A stretch of DNA of 64,000 bases. Origin: Streptosporangiaceae bacterium (GTDB lineage Bacteria; Actinomycetota; Actinomycetes; Streptosporangiales; Streptosporangiaceae). Numbering within the stretch: position 1 is the first letter of the stretch; every line of letters starts with the position of its first letter. Where the stretch lies: positions 1-64,000 of the forward strand of contig JAICWX010000004.1 in NCBI GenBank assembly GCA_025934635.1. The letters run 5' to 3'. Under the pieces are notes generated by a model that worked only from the letters and a program-made list of their open reading frames with translations, did not search any database and was not told where the DNA came from. Made by a program: the position numbers and the translations under genes. Below, piece after piece: positions 25,982 to 35,056 of the stretch.

Positions 25982-27174
25982 CGACCACGGCCGGCTGGGT
26001 CATGTCCCTGCGGGCGGCCCTGTCCGGGGAACTGCCGGCCGCGGTCGCGCTCCGGCACGCGCTGCACGCCGAACCGGAGCTCAGCGGGCACGAGCAGCGC
26101 ACCGCCGCCCGGGTGGCGGCCGCTCTCGGCCAGCCCGGCGCCGCCGATGTCAGCGGCGGCCGCCTCGTCAGGATCGGTGACGCGGACGGCCCGGTGATAG
26201 CGGTCCGCGCCGAGCTCGACGCCCTGCCGATCGCGGAAGACACCGGGGTGGCATGGGCGGCGGGCAACGGCGCGGCCCACGCCTGCGGCCACGACGTCCA
26301 CCTGGCGGCGCTCGTCGCGCTCGCCCGGGCGCTGCAGCGGTTCCCGGGGCCGTTCCCGCTGCTCGCGATGCTGCAGCCCCGGGAAGAGACCTACCCGAGC
26401 GGAGCCCGGGACCTGGTCGGCTCCGCTGCCCTGACCGGTCACGACGTGCTGGCCGTGATCGGCGCGCACCTTCAGCCCCAGCTGGCCAGGGGCGTCGTCA
26501 CCGCCGGCGCCGGCCCGGTCAACGCGGCCGCTGACGAGTTCCGCATCACCGTCCGCGGGCGGGGCGGCCACGCCGCCTACCCGCAGACCACCCGCGACCC
26601 GATCGTCGCCGCCGCCCACGTCATCGTCGCCCTGCAGCACCTGATCAGCCGGCGCACCGATCCGCTGCACGCCGCGGTGCTGACGGTCGGGTCGGTCCGC
26701 GCCGGGGAGGCCGCCAACGTCATCCCGGCCACGGCGGTGATGACGGGGACCCTGCGGACCTTCGAGCCCGCCGACCGCCAGCAGCTGCGGACGGCGATCG
26801 AGACCGCGGCCAGGGCGACGGCGACGGCTTATGAGTGCACCGCCGAAGCCAGCTTCACCGAAGGCGAGCCGGTGCTGCGCAACGACGCCCGGCTGGCCGC
26901 GGTCACCGAGCCGGAGCTGGAGGCCGCGGGCATGCGCATCGCCGAGCCGTTGCGCTCCTGCGGCTCCGACGACTTCTCCTACTACTGCTCCCGCTACCCC
27001 TCCCTCATGATGTTCGTCGGCACCGGGCCGGGTCCGGCCGGCGCGCCCGGCCTGCATCACCCGTCCTTCCTGCCTCCCGACGACGCGGTGGCCGACGTGG
27101 CCGGCGTCATGCTCGCCGGGTACCTCGGCGCCTGCGCCCTGCACGCCCCGGCCGCCGGAGACCGCCGTGACTGA
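25978..27174 (+). CDS. M20 family amidohydrolase/aminoacylase
   Basis: A 398-residue zinc amidohydrolase of the IAA-amino-acid/N-acyl-amino-acid hydrolase group. Metal and catalytic blocks: NGAAHACGHDVHLAAL, LQPREETYPSGARDLVG, HAAYPQTTRDP (dimerisation-domain His) and a C-terminal LHHPSF. It probably frees an amine or amino acid from an N-acyl or gamma-glutamyl-type conjugate. GTG 25978 overlaps the upstream stop (GTGA), and the end overlaps the glutamine synthetase start by 8 nt, so all three are one translational unit. Confidence 0.88.
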   Translation: MTTTAGWVMSLRAALSGELPAAVALRHALHAEPELSGHEQRTAARVAAALGQPGAADVSGGRLVRIGDADGPVIAVRAELDALPIAEDTGVAWAAGNGAAHACGHDVHLAALVALARALQRFPGPFPLLAMLQPREETYPSGARDLVGSAALTGHDVLAVIGAHLQPQLARGVVTAGAGPVNAAADEFRITVRGRGGHAAYPQTTRDPIVAAAHVIVALQHLISRRTDPLHAAVLTVGSVRAGEAANVIPATAVMTGTLRTFEPADRQQLRTAIETAARATATAYECTAEASFTEGEPVLRNDARLAAVTEPELEAAGMRIAEPLRSCGSDDFSYYCSRYPSLMMFVGTGPGPAGAPGLHHPSFLPPDDAVADVAGVMLAGYLGACALHAPAAGDRRD

Positions 27175-28537
27175 GCTGGCCGCCCGGGTGGATGAACTGC
27201 GGCGGGACGGCGTCCGGCTGCTCGCGGGGACGATCGTCGACAACGCCGGGGTCCTGCGCACCAAGGCCGTACCGGGTGCGCAGCTCCAGGCCGCCGTCAC
27301 CCGTGGCGTGGGACTGTCCCCGGTGTTCGCCGTCATGTGCGTCGACGGCTTCATCACCAGCGCGGCCGGGTACGGCGGTCCGGCCGGGGACATGCGGCTG
27401 CTGCCTGATCTCAGCGCGGCCGCGATGCTCGCACCGGAGGCCGGGCTGGCCTGGGCGCCGATGAACCAGCATGACCAGGAGCTGGCGGTGATGGAAACCT
27501 GCCAGCGCAGCGCGCTGCGCCGCTGGCAGGACCGGGCCGAGGCCGCCAGCCACCGGTACCTGATGGGCCTGGAATGCGAGTTCACGGTCTTCCGCCCCGC
27601 CGCTGACGGCCCCGCCGCTGACGGCCCGGTGCCGGCGCACGCCGGGCCCGCCTACGGGCTGGGCGCCCTGCTTGATCTCGAGGACTTCGTGACCGATGCC
27701 GTCCAGGAACTGGAGCGCGTCGGCGTCGGCGTCGAGCAGTTCCATCCCGAGTACGGCCCGGGGCAGATGGAAGTCTCGCTGTCCCCGGCCGTCCCCGTCA
27801 CGGCCGTCGACCAGTACCTGCTCACGCGGATCATGCTCCGGCGAACCGCCCGCCGTCACGGCCTGCAGGTCTCCTATGCCCCCGTCACCGTGGCGGACCC
27901 GGGGGCGGTCGGCAACGGCTTCCATGTCCACTTCTCCGTTCACGCCGAGGGGCGGAACGTTTTCAGCGGCGGCACCGGCCGGTACGGCATGACCGAGACC
28001 GGTGAGCACCTGCTGGCCGGGATCCTGGCCGGGCTGCAGGACGCCACCGGGCTGTTCGCGCCCAGCCCGCTCAGCTACGCCCGGCTCGTGCCCGGCCACT
28101 GGGCCGGCGCGTACGCCTGCTGGGGCCTGGAGAACCGGGAAGCCGCCCTGCGGTTCGTCCAGGGCACTGTCACCAGCCGCGGCTCGAGCGCGAACTGCGA
28201 GCTGAAGTCGGTCGACGCCTCAGCCAACCCGTACCTGGTTGCGGCCGCGATCATCGCCCTGTCCCAGCATGGCGTCACCGCCCGCCTGTCCCTGCCCGAC
28301 CCGGTCACCGCCGCCCCCGACTCCCTGCCGGCCGGGGTGCGGGAACGCGCCGGCATTCGCCGGCTGCCCGCCGATCTCGGGGCGGCCCTGGACAACCTGC
28401 AGCAGTCACGGCTGCTGCGGGACGCGCTCGGCGATGCCATGATCGACACCTTCGCCGCCGTGCGCCGGTACGAGCTCAGCACCTACGCCGCCAGGCCCCT
28501 CAGCGAGGTCGTCCCGCTGATGAGGTGGGCGTACTGA
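27167..28537 (+). CDS. Glutamine synthetase family protein (GlnA-like, probably gamma-glutamylation of an amine)
   Basis: A 456-residue glutamine-synthetase-fold ligase. Recognisable parts: MGLECEFTVF (metal Glu), EQFHPEYGPGQMEVSL, NGFHVHFSV (ATP/metal His), RLVPGHWAG and ENREAALRF for phosphate and glutamate contacts, and ELKSVDASANPYL. Shorter and more divergent than housekeeping GlnA, and lacking the C-terminal adenylylation Tyr segment, so it is likely one of the actinobacterial GlnA paralogues that glutamylate a mono- or polyamine. Last gene of the RpiR-amidohydrolase-M20 operon; a hairpin follows. Confidence 0.87.
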   Translation: MTELAARVDELRRDGVRLLAGTIVDNAGVLRTKAVPGAQLQAAVTRGVGLSPVFAVMCVDGFITSAAGYGGPAGDMRLLPDLSAAAMLAPEAGLAWAPMNQHDQELAVMETCQRSALRRWQDRAEAASHRYLMGLECEFTVFRPAADGPAADGPVPAHAGPAYGLGALLDLEDFVTDAVQELERVGVGVEQFHPEYGPGQMEVSLSPAVPVTAVDQYLLTRIMLRRTARRHGLQVSYAPVTVADPGAVGNGFHVHFSVHAEGRNVFSGGTGRYGMTETGEHLLAGILAGLQDATGLFAPSPLSYARLVPGHWAGAYACWGLENREAALRFVQGTVTSRGSSANCELKSVDASANPYLVAAAIIALSQHGVTARLSLPDPVTAAPDSLPAGVRERAGIRRLPADLGAALDNLQQSRLLRDALGDAMIDTFAAVRRYELSTYAARPLSEVVPLMRWAY

Positions 28538-28553
28538 CGTGCGGTGGTCAGCG

Positions 28554-28583
28554 CCCGGATGTCTACTGGTTACGACGTCCGGG
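28554..28583 (+). terminator. Hairpin after the glutamine synthetase operon
   Basis: CCCGGATGT (28554-28562) pairs with ACGTCCGGG (28575-28583) over 9 bp with one G-T pair and a 12-nt loop, 17 nt after the stop. No T tract follows, as is common in high-GC actinobacteria. Confidence 0.5.
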
Positions 28584-28612
28584 GCCGGCGGCAGCTATGA
28601 CAGGAGAACCAC

Positions 28613-29800
28613 GTGGACACCCGCAATGTGACAACCGGCGGCGGTGACGCAGGCGAGGACCGGGGGCGGGAGGACCCGGTCCCGGTGCGGCCGCCCGCCG
28701 GGCCGGCTGGCGCGACGCCCCCGGGCGTGATGTTCCGGTGGGGCCTGTACGTCAGCCTCGCGGTGCTGGCGGTCCTGCTCGCGGCCGCCGCCGTCTACAC
28801 CACCCGGGCGGTCCTGGTCCGGGTGCTCATCGCGCTGTTCATCGCGGTCAGCCTGGACCCGGCGGTGCGCGCGCTGACTCACCGGGGCATGCGCCGCGGC
28901 CTGGCCGTGCTGGTGATCTTCGCGATCGCGGGCGGCCTGACCGCCGCGTTCCTGATCTCGGTCATCCCGGCCCTGGTCAGCCAGTTCCAGTCCCTGGTGC
29001 ACGACTTCCCCGGGTACGTGGCGAGCCTGTCGGACCGGTCTTCGCGGTTCCGCCAGCTGACCGACCGGTTTCACCTGACCACCAAGGTCCAGGGCCTGAT
29101 CGCGGACCTGCCCGGCCGTCTCGGCGGCGGCGCGCTCGGGTTCACCCGCCGCTTGTTCAGCGCGCTGTTCGACACGCTGACCGTGGTGGTGCTGGCCATC
29201 TACTTCATGGCCGACATGCCCCGGCTGCGGCACAACACGATGCGGCTGTTCCCCCGGGCCCGGCGGGCCCAGGCCGTGCGCATCACCGACGTGATGGTGG
29301 ACAAGGTCGGCTCCTACATGATCGGCAACCTGCTGATCTCCCTGGTGGCCGGGCTGGCCGCCTTCGCCGTCTTCGCCGCGCTGTCGGTACCGTTCGCGGT
29401 GCCGCTGGCGTTCGTGGTCGCGGTATGCGACCTGATCCCGATGATCGGCGCGACGCTGGGCGCCGTGGTCTGCGTGGCCGCCGCGCTGCTCACGACGGAC
29501 CTGTGGCCCACCACGGTGATCGTGGCCATCTTCTTCGTCCTGTACCAGCAGGTGGAGAACTACCTCGTCGCGCCCCGGATCCTGCGGCAGACGGTCAGCC
29601 TGAGCGCGGCCGCGGTGCTGCTGGCCGCCCTGATCGGCGGCACCGTCCTGGGCCTGGTCGGCGCCCTGATGGCGATCCCCGTCGCGGCCGGGCTCAAAGT
29701 CGTCCTGGCCGAACGGCTCCAGGCGCGCGACACTGACGAGCTGGATGCCACGCGGCCCGGCGAGGACGCGGCGGCCGCGGACCCCGGTGGTGCCGGGTAG
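28613..29800 (+). CDS. AI-2E family transporter (PerM-type permease)
   Basis: A 395-residue multi-pass membrane protein. A disordered N-terminus of about 40 residues precedes about eight hydrophobic helices, with the family signature region VVLAIYFMADMPRLRHNTM and the later FFVLYQQVENYLVAPRIL. The family includes autoinducer-2 exporters and Na+/H+ antiporters; the substrate cannot be told. GTG start with GGAGAA upstream. Stand-alone; converges on the hydrolase gene. Confidence 0.9.
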   Translation: MDTRNVTTGGGDAGEDRGREDPVPVRPPAGPAGATPPGVMFRWGLYVSLAVLAVLLAAAAVYTTRAVLVRVLIALFIAVSLDPAVRALTHRGMRRGLAVLVIFAIAGGLTAAFLISVIPALVSQFQSLVHDFPGYVASLSDRSSRFRQLTDRFHLTTKVQGLIADLPGRLGGGALGFTRRLFSALFDTLTVVVLAIYFMADMPRLRHNTMRLFPRARRAQAVRITDVMVDKVGSYMIGNLLISLVAGLAAFAVFAALSVPFAVPLAFVVAVCDLIPMIGATLGAVVCVAAALLTTDLWPTTVIVAIFFVLYQQVENYLVAPRILRQTVSLSAAAVLLAALIGGTVLGLVGALMAIPVAAGLKVVLAERLQARDTDELDATRPGEDAAAADPGGAG

Positions 29801-29812
29801 GGTTCGCGGAGG

Positions 29813-30526
29813 CTACGCCTGCGTCCGGTTTCCGGCCTCGTCGCGGCGCAGGAAGTCGAGCGCGGCCTGCACGAAACGGAAGTCCCGCAGCGTCCCGAAA
29901 TGGTCGGGTCCCGGCAGGGTCACGAGCCTGACGTCGGGCAGGGCGGCGATCAGCCGGTCGGCGGGAGCCGCGAAGTCGCGGTCACCCAGGATGACGAGCA
30001 CCCGGGCGCGGATTCCGGCGACCTCTGCCTCGGTCAGCGGAGCGTGCGGCCGGCGCAGGCACGCGGCCAGCGCCGCCGCGTCGTTGCCCGGCGCGCGTGC
30101 GTAGTGGGCCAGCGCCGCGGCCACGGGGCCGGCCGCCGGCTCGGCCTGCCCGGTCTCCACGGCCCTGGCCGTGGGCTCCGGATCGGTGCTGGCGAACAGG
30201 CCGTCGCCGGTGCCGGCGACGACGACCCGCCGGAACCGGTCCGGCGCGGCGGCGGCCGCGCGGAGCAGGAGCTGGGCGCCGAGGCTGAAGCCCACCGCGT
30301 CGGCCGGCCCGGCGGCCGGCAGCGCGGCCAGGACCGACTGCTCGAGCGAGGAGTAGGCGGCCGGGTCCCGTGGCCTGGCCGCCTGCCCGTGGCCGAGCAG
30401 GTCCACGCCGATCACCTCGCGGCCCTCGTCGCGCAGCAGGTCGGCCCAGCCCGGCTCGCGCCAGTTCCGCTCGTACGAGGACGCGAAGCCATGGATCAGC
30501 ATGACGGGCACGTCGTCCACTGTCAC
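29813..30526 (-). CDS. Alpha/beta hydrolase
   Basis: A 237-residue alpha/beta-hydrolase. The oxyanion region is LIHGFASSYERNW, the nucleophile elbow is GFSLGAQ (GxSxG), then VLVILGDRDFAAP carries the acid and LPGPDHFGTL the catalytic His. Likely an esterase or related hydrolase acting on a small substrate in the cytosol. GTG start; ends 12 nt from the AI-2E transporter stop. It lies 49 nt after the VWA gene on the same strand, so it may be co-transcribed with the MoxR/VWA pair. Confidence 0.87.
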   Translation of the reverse strand: MTVDDVPVMLIHGFASSYERNWREPGWADLLRDEGREVIGVDLLGHGQAARPRDPAAYSSLEQSVLAALPAAGPADAVGFSLGAQLLLRAAAAAPDRFRRVVVAGTGDGLFASTDPEPTARAVETGQAEPAAGPVAAALAHYARAPGNDAAALAACLRRPHAPLTEAEVAGIRARVLVILGDRDFAAPADRLIAALPDVRLVTLPGPDHFGTLRDFRFVQAALDFLRRDEAGNRTQA

Positions 30527-30575
30527 CTCGCCTGTCGCCTTGCTCGCCGCAGCACCGGTCCGCTCCCGTCCGGCG

Positions 30576-31988
30576 CTAATCGAGTGCTTCCACGAACTCC
30601 TTCAGCTGCCGGAGATTGCGGCATTCCACCACCTCGTCGCAGTACTTCCCGTACTCCGAGATGATGGAGTCACCGGAATCCCAGGTGTTGGCCGGCTCGG
30701 GATTGAGCCAGTACACGTGACGTGCGCGCTGCCGGATGGCCCGGAGTATCACCGAGCGCGATGCGTGATAGTTGCTGCGCCCGTCCCCCAGGATGATCAC
30801 GCTGGTTCTCGCCTTGATCTGCGGGCCCCACCGCTCCCAGAAGCTCTCCAGGACCATGCCGTAGTCGGAATGGCCGTCGAGGCGGACCACCCCCGGCCGG
30901 CTGCTGATACGGCGGACGGCCGTGGTGATATCCGGCGCCGCGCTCAGGTCGTCGGTGATCTCCTCGATGCCGTCGGTGAAGGCGAAGCTCCGGACCCGGG
31001 AGAACTCCGAGCCGATGGAGTTCGCCAGCTGCAGCGTGAAGCCGGCGAAGGCCGCCACGGAGGAGGAGACGTCGGCGATCAGCATGATCTCCGGCTTGGA
31101 CGGGTGGGGCTTGCGGAAGACGAGATCGGCCGGCACGCCGCCGTTGGCGAGGGACTGCCGGATCGTCCGCCGGAAATCCAGCGCCGAACGGGAGTGGTGG
31201 CGGCGCTTGCGGACCATGCGCGCGGCCAGCTTCCGGCCGAGCAGCTGGACGGCCTGCCTGATCGCGGCCAGCTGCTCCGCCGAGGCGTTGAGGAAGTCGA
31301 CGTCTTCGGGCAGCGACACGCGCAGCGTGCGGGCTACCGCCGCGGCGCCCCGGTCGGCGACCAGCCTGCGGCGGATCTCGGCTTCCGCCTCGGTGCGGAG
31401 GTCGTCCACCTGGCCGCGGCGGCGTTCGGCGGCCAGGGCACGGTCCATCTCCGGCCGGTCCGCCGGGCCGTCAGCCGCGATCAGGCGGGCGAGCAGCCCT
31501 TCGGTGTTGAGCCGCCGCAGGGTGTGGTAGAGGTAGTACACCCCGGCCACCGGCCGCCCCGGCTCGACGTTCGCGTACCGGCTGACGGCCTCGGCCAGCA
31601 CCGCGCGGATGAGCACCTGGTCGCCGGCCTGCACGGCCCGGAAGAGCAGGTCATCCAGGTCGGCGTCGCTGAGCGCCGCGACGATGCCCGGCCGGCCCGC
31701 GCCGTTCGCCGCGGCGGCCTGGCCGTTGGCGGCCGCGGTACCGGCCGCCTGGTCGCTGTTCCCCACCCGGCGGTCGCCGAAGAACAGGTCGAAGACCGTT
31801 TCGAACGCGTGGTAGTGCTCGGCGCTCTTGACCAGCGTGGCGGCCAGCGCGCTTTTCAGCGCCGCGCGGTCGGCGATGGGCATGGCCAGGACCGCGGCCG
31901 TGGCGTCCACGTTCTCCGACACCGAGATCGGCAGCCCGATCGTGCGCAGCTCGGCGATGAAGGCGGCCAGCGTCGCCCGGCTGGTCAT
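30576..31988 (-). CDS. VWA domain protein, CoxE-like partner of a MoxR ATPase
   Basis: A 470-residue protein. The N-terminal 100-280 region is helical and charged; the C-terminal third is a von Willebrand A domain with a full MIDAS DxSxS (ADVSSSV, Asp306, Ser308, Ser310), later GHSDYGMVLE and VIILGDGRSNYH. CoxE-type VWA proteins work with MoxR ATPases to remodel or insert metal into client enzymes. The start ATG lies 1 nt from the MoxR stop. No obvious oxidoreductase client lies beside it, so the client is unknown. Confidence 0.9.
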   Translation of the reverse strand: MTSRATLAAFIAELRTIGLPISVSENVDATAAVLAMPIADRAALKSALAATLVKSAEHYHAFETVFDLFFGDRRVGNSDQAAGTAAANGQAAAANGAGRPGIVAALSDADLDDLLFRAVQAGDQVLIRAVLAEAVSRYANVEPGRPVAGVYYLYHTLRRLNTEGLLARLIAADGPADRPEMDRALAAERRRGQVDDLRTEAEAEIRRRLVADRGAAAVARTLRVSLPEDVDFLNASAEQLAAIRQAVQLLGRKLAARMVRKRRHHSRSALDFRRTIRQSLANGGVPADLVFRKPHPSKPEIMLIADVSSSVAAFAGFTLQLANSIGSEFSRVRSFAFTDGIEEITDDLSAAPDITTAVRRISSRPGVVRLDGHSDYGMVLESFWERWGPQIKARTSVIILGDGRSNYHASRSVILRAIRQRARHVYWLNPEPANTWDSGDSIISEYGKYCDEVVECRNLRQLKEFVEALD

Positions 31989-31989
31989 G

Positions 31990-32946
31990 TCAGCGCTTCG
32001 CGGCCAGCTCGGCCCCCGCCTTCTCGATGTCCGACTGGTACTTGAGCAGGACATGGAGCGTGTCGGCGGCGAGTTGCGGCGTGATCTCCTCGGCCTTGAG
32101 CAGGTACAGCGTGCTGGCCAGGTCGAGGGTCTCCGAGACCGACGGCCGCTTCTTGAGGTCCATCGCCCGCAGGGACCGGACCAGGCCGGTGACCTGTTCG
32201 GCCAGCCGCTCCCCGATCCCCGGCACCCGGCTGCGGACGATCTCCTGCTCGCGCTCGGCCGACGGGTAGTCAAGATAGAGGTAGAGGCAGCGGCGCTTGA
32301 GCGCCTCGCTCAGGTCCCGGGAGTTGTTGGACGTCAGGAAGACCAGCGGGGTCTGGGTCGCGGTGACGGTGCCGAGCTCGGGAATCGACACCTGGTAGTC
32401 GGAGAGCACCTCGAGCAGCAGCGCCTCGGTCTCGACGTCCAGGCGGTCCACCTCGTCGATGAGCAGGACGACGGGCTCGGGTGACCTGATGGCCGCCAGC
32501 AGCGGCCGGGACAGCAGGAACTCCTCGCTGAAGATGTCGGACTCGACGTCCGACCAGGACGCCGCCTCGTCCGGCTGCTGCGGGCCAGCGGCCTGGCTAA
32601 CCTGGATACGGAGCAGTTGCTTGCGGTAGTTCCATTCATACAGCGCCTTGGCCTCATCGAGACCCTCGTAGCACTGCAGCCGGATCAGCCGCATGCCGCT
32701 CATCAGCGCGACGCTCTTGGCCAGCTCGGTCTTGCCGGTGCCGGCCGGCCCCTCGATGAGCACCGGCTTGGCCAGTTGCTCGCCGAGGTACACCACGCTC
32801 GCGATGTGCTGGTCCGGCAGGTAGCCGACCTCGCGCAGCCCCTGCGCGGTGCGCTCGGGAGAGCCGAGCCGGCTCGGGCGGACGGCGCGGGCGGCCGCGC
32901 TCTCCCATGCTTGCTGGTCGGTCATGCGATCCGTCGCCCTCTCCAC
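31990..32946 (-). CDS. MoxR family AAA+ ATPase
   Basis: A 318-residue AAA+ chaperone-like ATPase. Walker A is EGPAGTGKTELAKS, Walker B VVLLIDEVDRLD, sensor region VFLTSNNSRDLSEALKRRCLYLYLDYP including the arginine finger. Works with the coupled VWA protein. The start is either GTG 32946 (GGGAAG just upstream) or ATG 32925; both are weakly supported. Transcribed from an AT-rich promoter region at about 32970-33000. Confidence 0.92.
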   Translation of the reverse strand: MERATDRMTDQQAWESAAARAVRPSRLGSPERTAQGLREVGYLPDQHIASVVYLGEQLAKPVLIEGPAGTGKTELAKSVALMSGMRLIRLQCYEGLDEAKALYEWNYRKQLLRIQVSQAAGPQQPDEAASWSDVESDIFSEEFLLSRPLLAAIRSPEPVVLLIDEVDRLDVETEALLLEVLSDYQVSIPELGTVTATQTPLVFLTSNNSRDLSEALKRRCLYLYLDYPSAEREQEIVRSRVPGIGERLAEQVTGLVRSLRAMDLKKRPSVSETLDLASTLYLLKAEEITPQLAADTLHVLLKYQSDIEKAGAELAAKR

Positions 32947-32978
32947 GTTTCTTCCCGGCCCGCCATCATTGTATAAAG

Positions 32979-32995
32979 TTAACTTTTATAGTTAA
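32979..32995. promoter_or_regulatory. AT-rich inverted repeat TTAACT-N5-AGTTAA
   Basis: Perfect 6-bp arms within a 30-bp AT-rich patch, unusual in this genome, in the 201-bp gap between the divergent MoxR gene and the CNBD-reductase gene. It overlaps plausible -10 sequences (TATAC and TATAGT), so operator and promoter functions may coincide. No regulator gene is adjacent. Confidence 0.4.
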
Positions 32996-33147
32996 ATCGG
33001 CAACCTTCGTCCGGCTGCGCCGGGCCCGCGCGCCGGCCGCCGCCGGAGGACCCCGCCGATCCGCTGGTGATCCTCTCGGCGGTACGTGCGGGAACGGTCA
33101 CGACGGCGCCGATCACCGTTTGACCGGATGGCCGCAGACCTGAAAGC

Positions 33148-34965
33148 GTGACAGCAATGAGGAAACTGTCGCGTACTGACGCCGTGCCCTGGGCTGCGCG
33201 CGGACCCATGTTCAGCCAGGCCGGCTTGGCCAGGCCGGTGGTCTGGACCGCGCCTCATGATCTGGATCGGCTACGCGCCAGCCACGCACGCGGACGGCCG
33301 GGCAAGCCGCTGGTGCCGACCAGCGTCGCATCGCCGCGGCTCGGCGATGAGCTGTTCGCCCGGCTTCTGGCCTATGGCACACCGCAGCAGACTCGTCCAG
33401 GCGATGTGCTGTTCAGCCCGGGCGATGTAGACGCCGATCTGATCGTGGTCGACCGGGGTTCGGCGGAGGTTGTCCGGACGGAGACGGCTGACGTGCCCGC
33501 GGCGATCGTCGCGGTCGTGGATGCAGGCGGCTTTGTCGGCGAGCTGAACCTGCTGACCGGGCAGAATACCTACCTGCTGTGCCGGGTGCGGGAGGGCGGC
33601 ACGGTCTACCGGGTGTCACCGGAGCGCCTGCGGCAGCTCATGGCCAACGACGTCGAGCTGTCCGACATCGTCTTCAAGGCGCTGATTGCCCGCCGGGAAC
33701 TGCTGCAGCGCAGCACGGCCGCCCTGGCGGTCGAGATCGTCGGCGGCGCCCGGTCGGCCGCGGCGCTGGCGCTGCGGACCTACGCTGCCCGGCAGCGCCT
33801 GATCCACCTCTGGTTCGATGCCGACACCCCCGCGGGCCGGGCGATGATGGAGTCCTCTCACCTGACCGAGGACGACCTGCCCGCCGTCGTCATGCCCGGC
33901 ACCACGCTGAAACAGGCCACGCCGGGCTGCCTCGCCGAGAAGCTCGGCCTCAGCTACCGTCGTTCTTCCACCAAGCCGGCTGACGTCACGATCGTCGGCG
34001 CCGGCCCGGCCGGCCTGGCCGCCGCCGTCTACGGGGCGTCCGAAGGCCTGGACACCGTGCTGCTGGACGCCGTCGGTACCGGCGGGCAGGCCGCGGCCAG
34101 CTCCCGGATCGAGAACTACTTCGGCTTCCCGTTCGGCCTGTCCGGTAACGACCTGACCGGCCTGGCCGTGCTCCAGGCGCTGAAGTTCGGCGCCCAGCTG
34201 GCCAGCCCCTGCCAGGCGGTCAAGCTCGACACCGACCGGAACGACGGCCTGCTCCGCCTGCACCTGCAGGGCGGGGAAGTCATCGACAGCAAGGCCATCA
34301 TCATCGCGACCGGCGCCCGCTACCGGGCGCTGCCGCTGGAACGCTGGCCCGACTTCGAGGGCGCCGGCATCTACTACGCGGCCACCGAACTGGAAGCCCG
34401 GGGGTGCACGGGCAGCCCGGTCACGGTGGTCGGCGGCGCGAATTCCGCCGGCCAGGCGGCGCTGTACCTGGCCGGGCGAGGAAGCGATGTCTCGCTCGTT
34501 GTCCGCGGCCCGGATATCGCGACCGAGATGTCGGCCTATCTCGTCGACCGGCTGCTGGTCCATCCGCGGGTGACGGTGCGGTGCCGGAGCGAGGTTACCC
34601 GGCTGGATGGCGGCGACTTCCTCGAGGAAGTGAGCATCACCGACCGGACGGCGGACAGCACGCAACCCCAGAGGTGCGCGGGCTTGTTCTGCTTCATCGG
34701 CGCCGAACCCGCTGCGAGCTGGCTGGCCGGGATCGCTACGGGGGACGACGGGTTCATCCGCACCGACGTCCAGCTGGACGACCGCGATCTCGGGCCCGCC
34801 TGGGCCGCCCTCGGGCGGCGGCCGCTTCCGTTCGAGACCAACATCCCGGGCGTGTTCGCGGTCGGCGACGTCCACTCCGGCTCGATGAAGCGGGTCGCCG
34901 CGGCTACGGGCGAGGGCGCCAGCGCGATCGCCTCAGTGCACAAGGCCATCAGTACGCTCGTCTAG
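33148..34965 (+). CDS. Cyclic-nucleotide-binding-domain / thioredoxin-reductase-like fusion
   Basis: A 605-residue fusion. Residues about 60-190 form a CNBD-type barrel, but the cassette GELNLLTGQNTY lacks the Arg needed for cyclic-nucleotide phosphate, so the ligand is probably different or absent. Residues about 280-605 are a FAD/NAD(P) reductase of the thioredoxin-reductase family (TIVGAGPAGLAAAVYGAS, GTGGQAAASSRIENYFGFP, second fold VVGGANSAGQAALYLAGRG, FAVGDVHSGSMKRVA). The redox CxxC expected before the NAD fold is missing (YYAATELEARGC). An alternative start is ATG 33157. Likely an electron-transfer or signalling reductase. Confidence 0.87.
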   Translation: MTAMRKLSRTDAVPWAARGPMFSQAGLARPVVWTAPHDLDRLRASHARGRPGKPLVPTSVASPRLGDELFARLLAYGTPQQTRPGDVLFSPGDVDADLIVVDRGSAEVVRTETADVPAAIVAVVDAGGFVGELNLLTGQNTYLLCRVREGGTVYRVSPERLRQLMANDVELSDIVFKALIARRELLQRSTAALAVEIVGGARSAAALALRTYAARQRLIHLWFDADTPAGRAMMESSHLTEDDLPAVVMPGTTLKQATPGCLAEKLGLSYRRSSTKPADVTIVGAGPAGLAAAVYGASEGLDTVLLDAVGTGGQAAASSRIENYFGFPFGLSGNDLTGLAVLQALKFGAQLASPCQAVKLDTDRNDGLLRLHLQGGEVIDSKAIIIATGARYRALPLERWPDFEGAGIYYAATELEARGCTGSPVTVVGGANSAGQAALYLAGRGSDVSLVVRGPDIATEMSAYLVDRLLVHPRVTVRCRSEVTRLDGGDFLEEVSITDRTADSTQPQRCAGLFCFIGAEPAASWLAGIATGDDGFIRTDVQLDDRDLGPAWAALGRRPLPFETNIPGVFAVGDVHSGSMKRVAAATGEGASAIASVHKAISTLV

Positions 34966-35056
34966 CGCCAGACGGCGGCCTGCAGCGGGGGCCGGGTCCT
35001 GCGTCGGCGCGTCGAGGCCCAGGATCATCCGCATGGGGGTGGGCCGTGGACTTCGA

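Noticed and set aside
33148..34965. Standard thioredoxin reductase TrxB
   Set aside because: The CxxC motif is absent and a CNBD-type domain is fused at the front.
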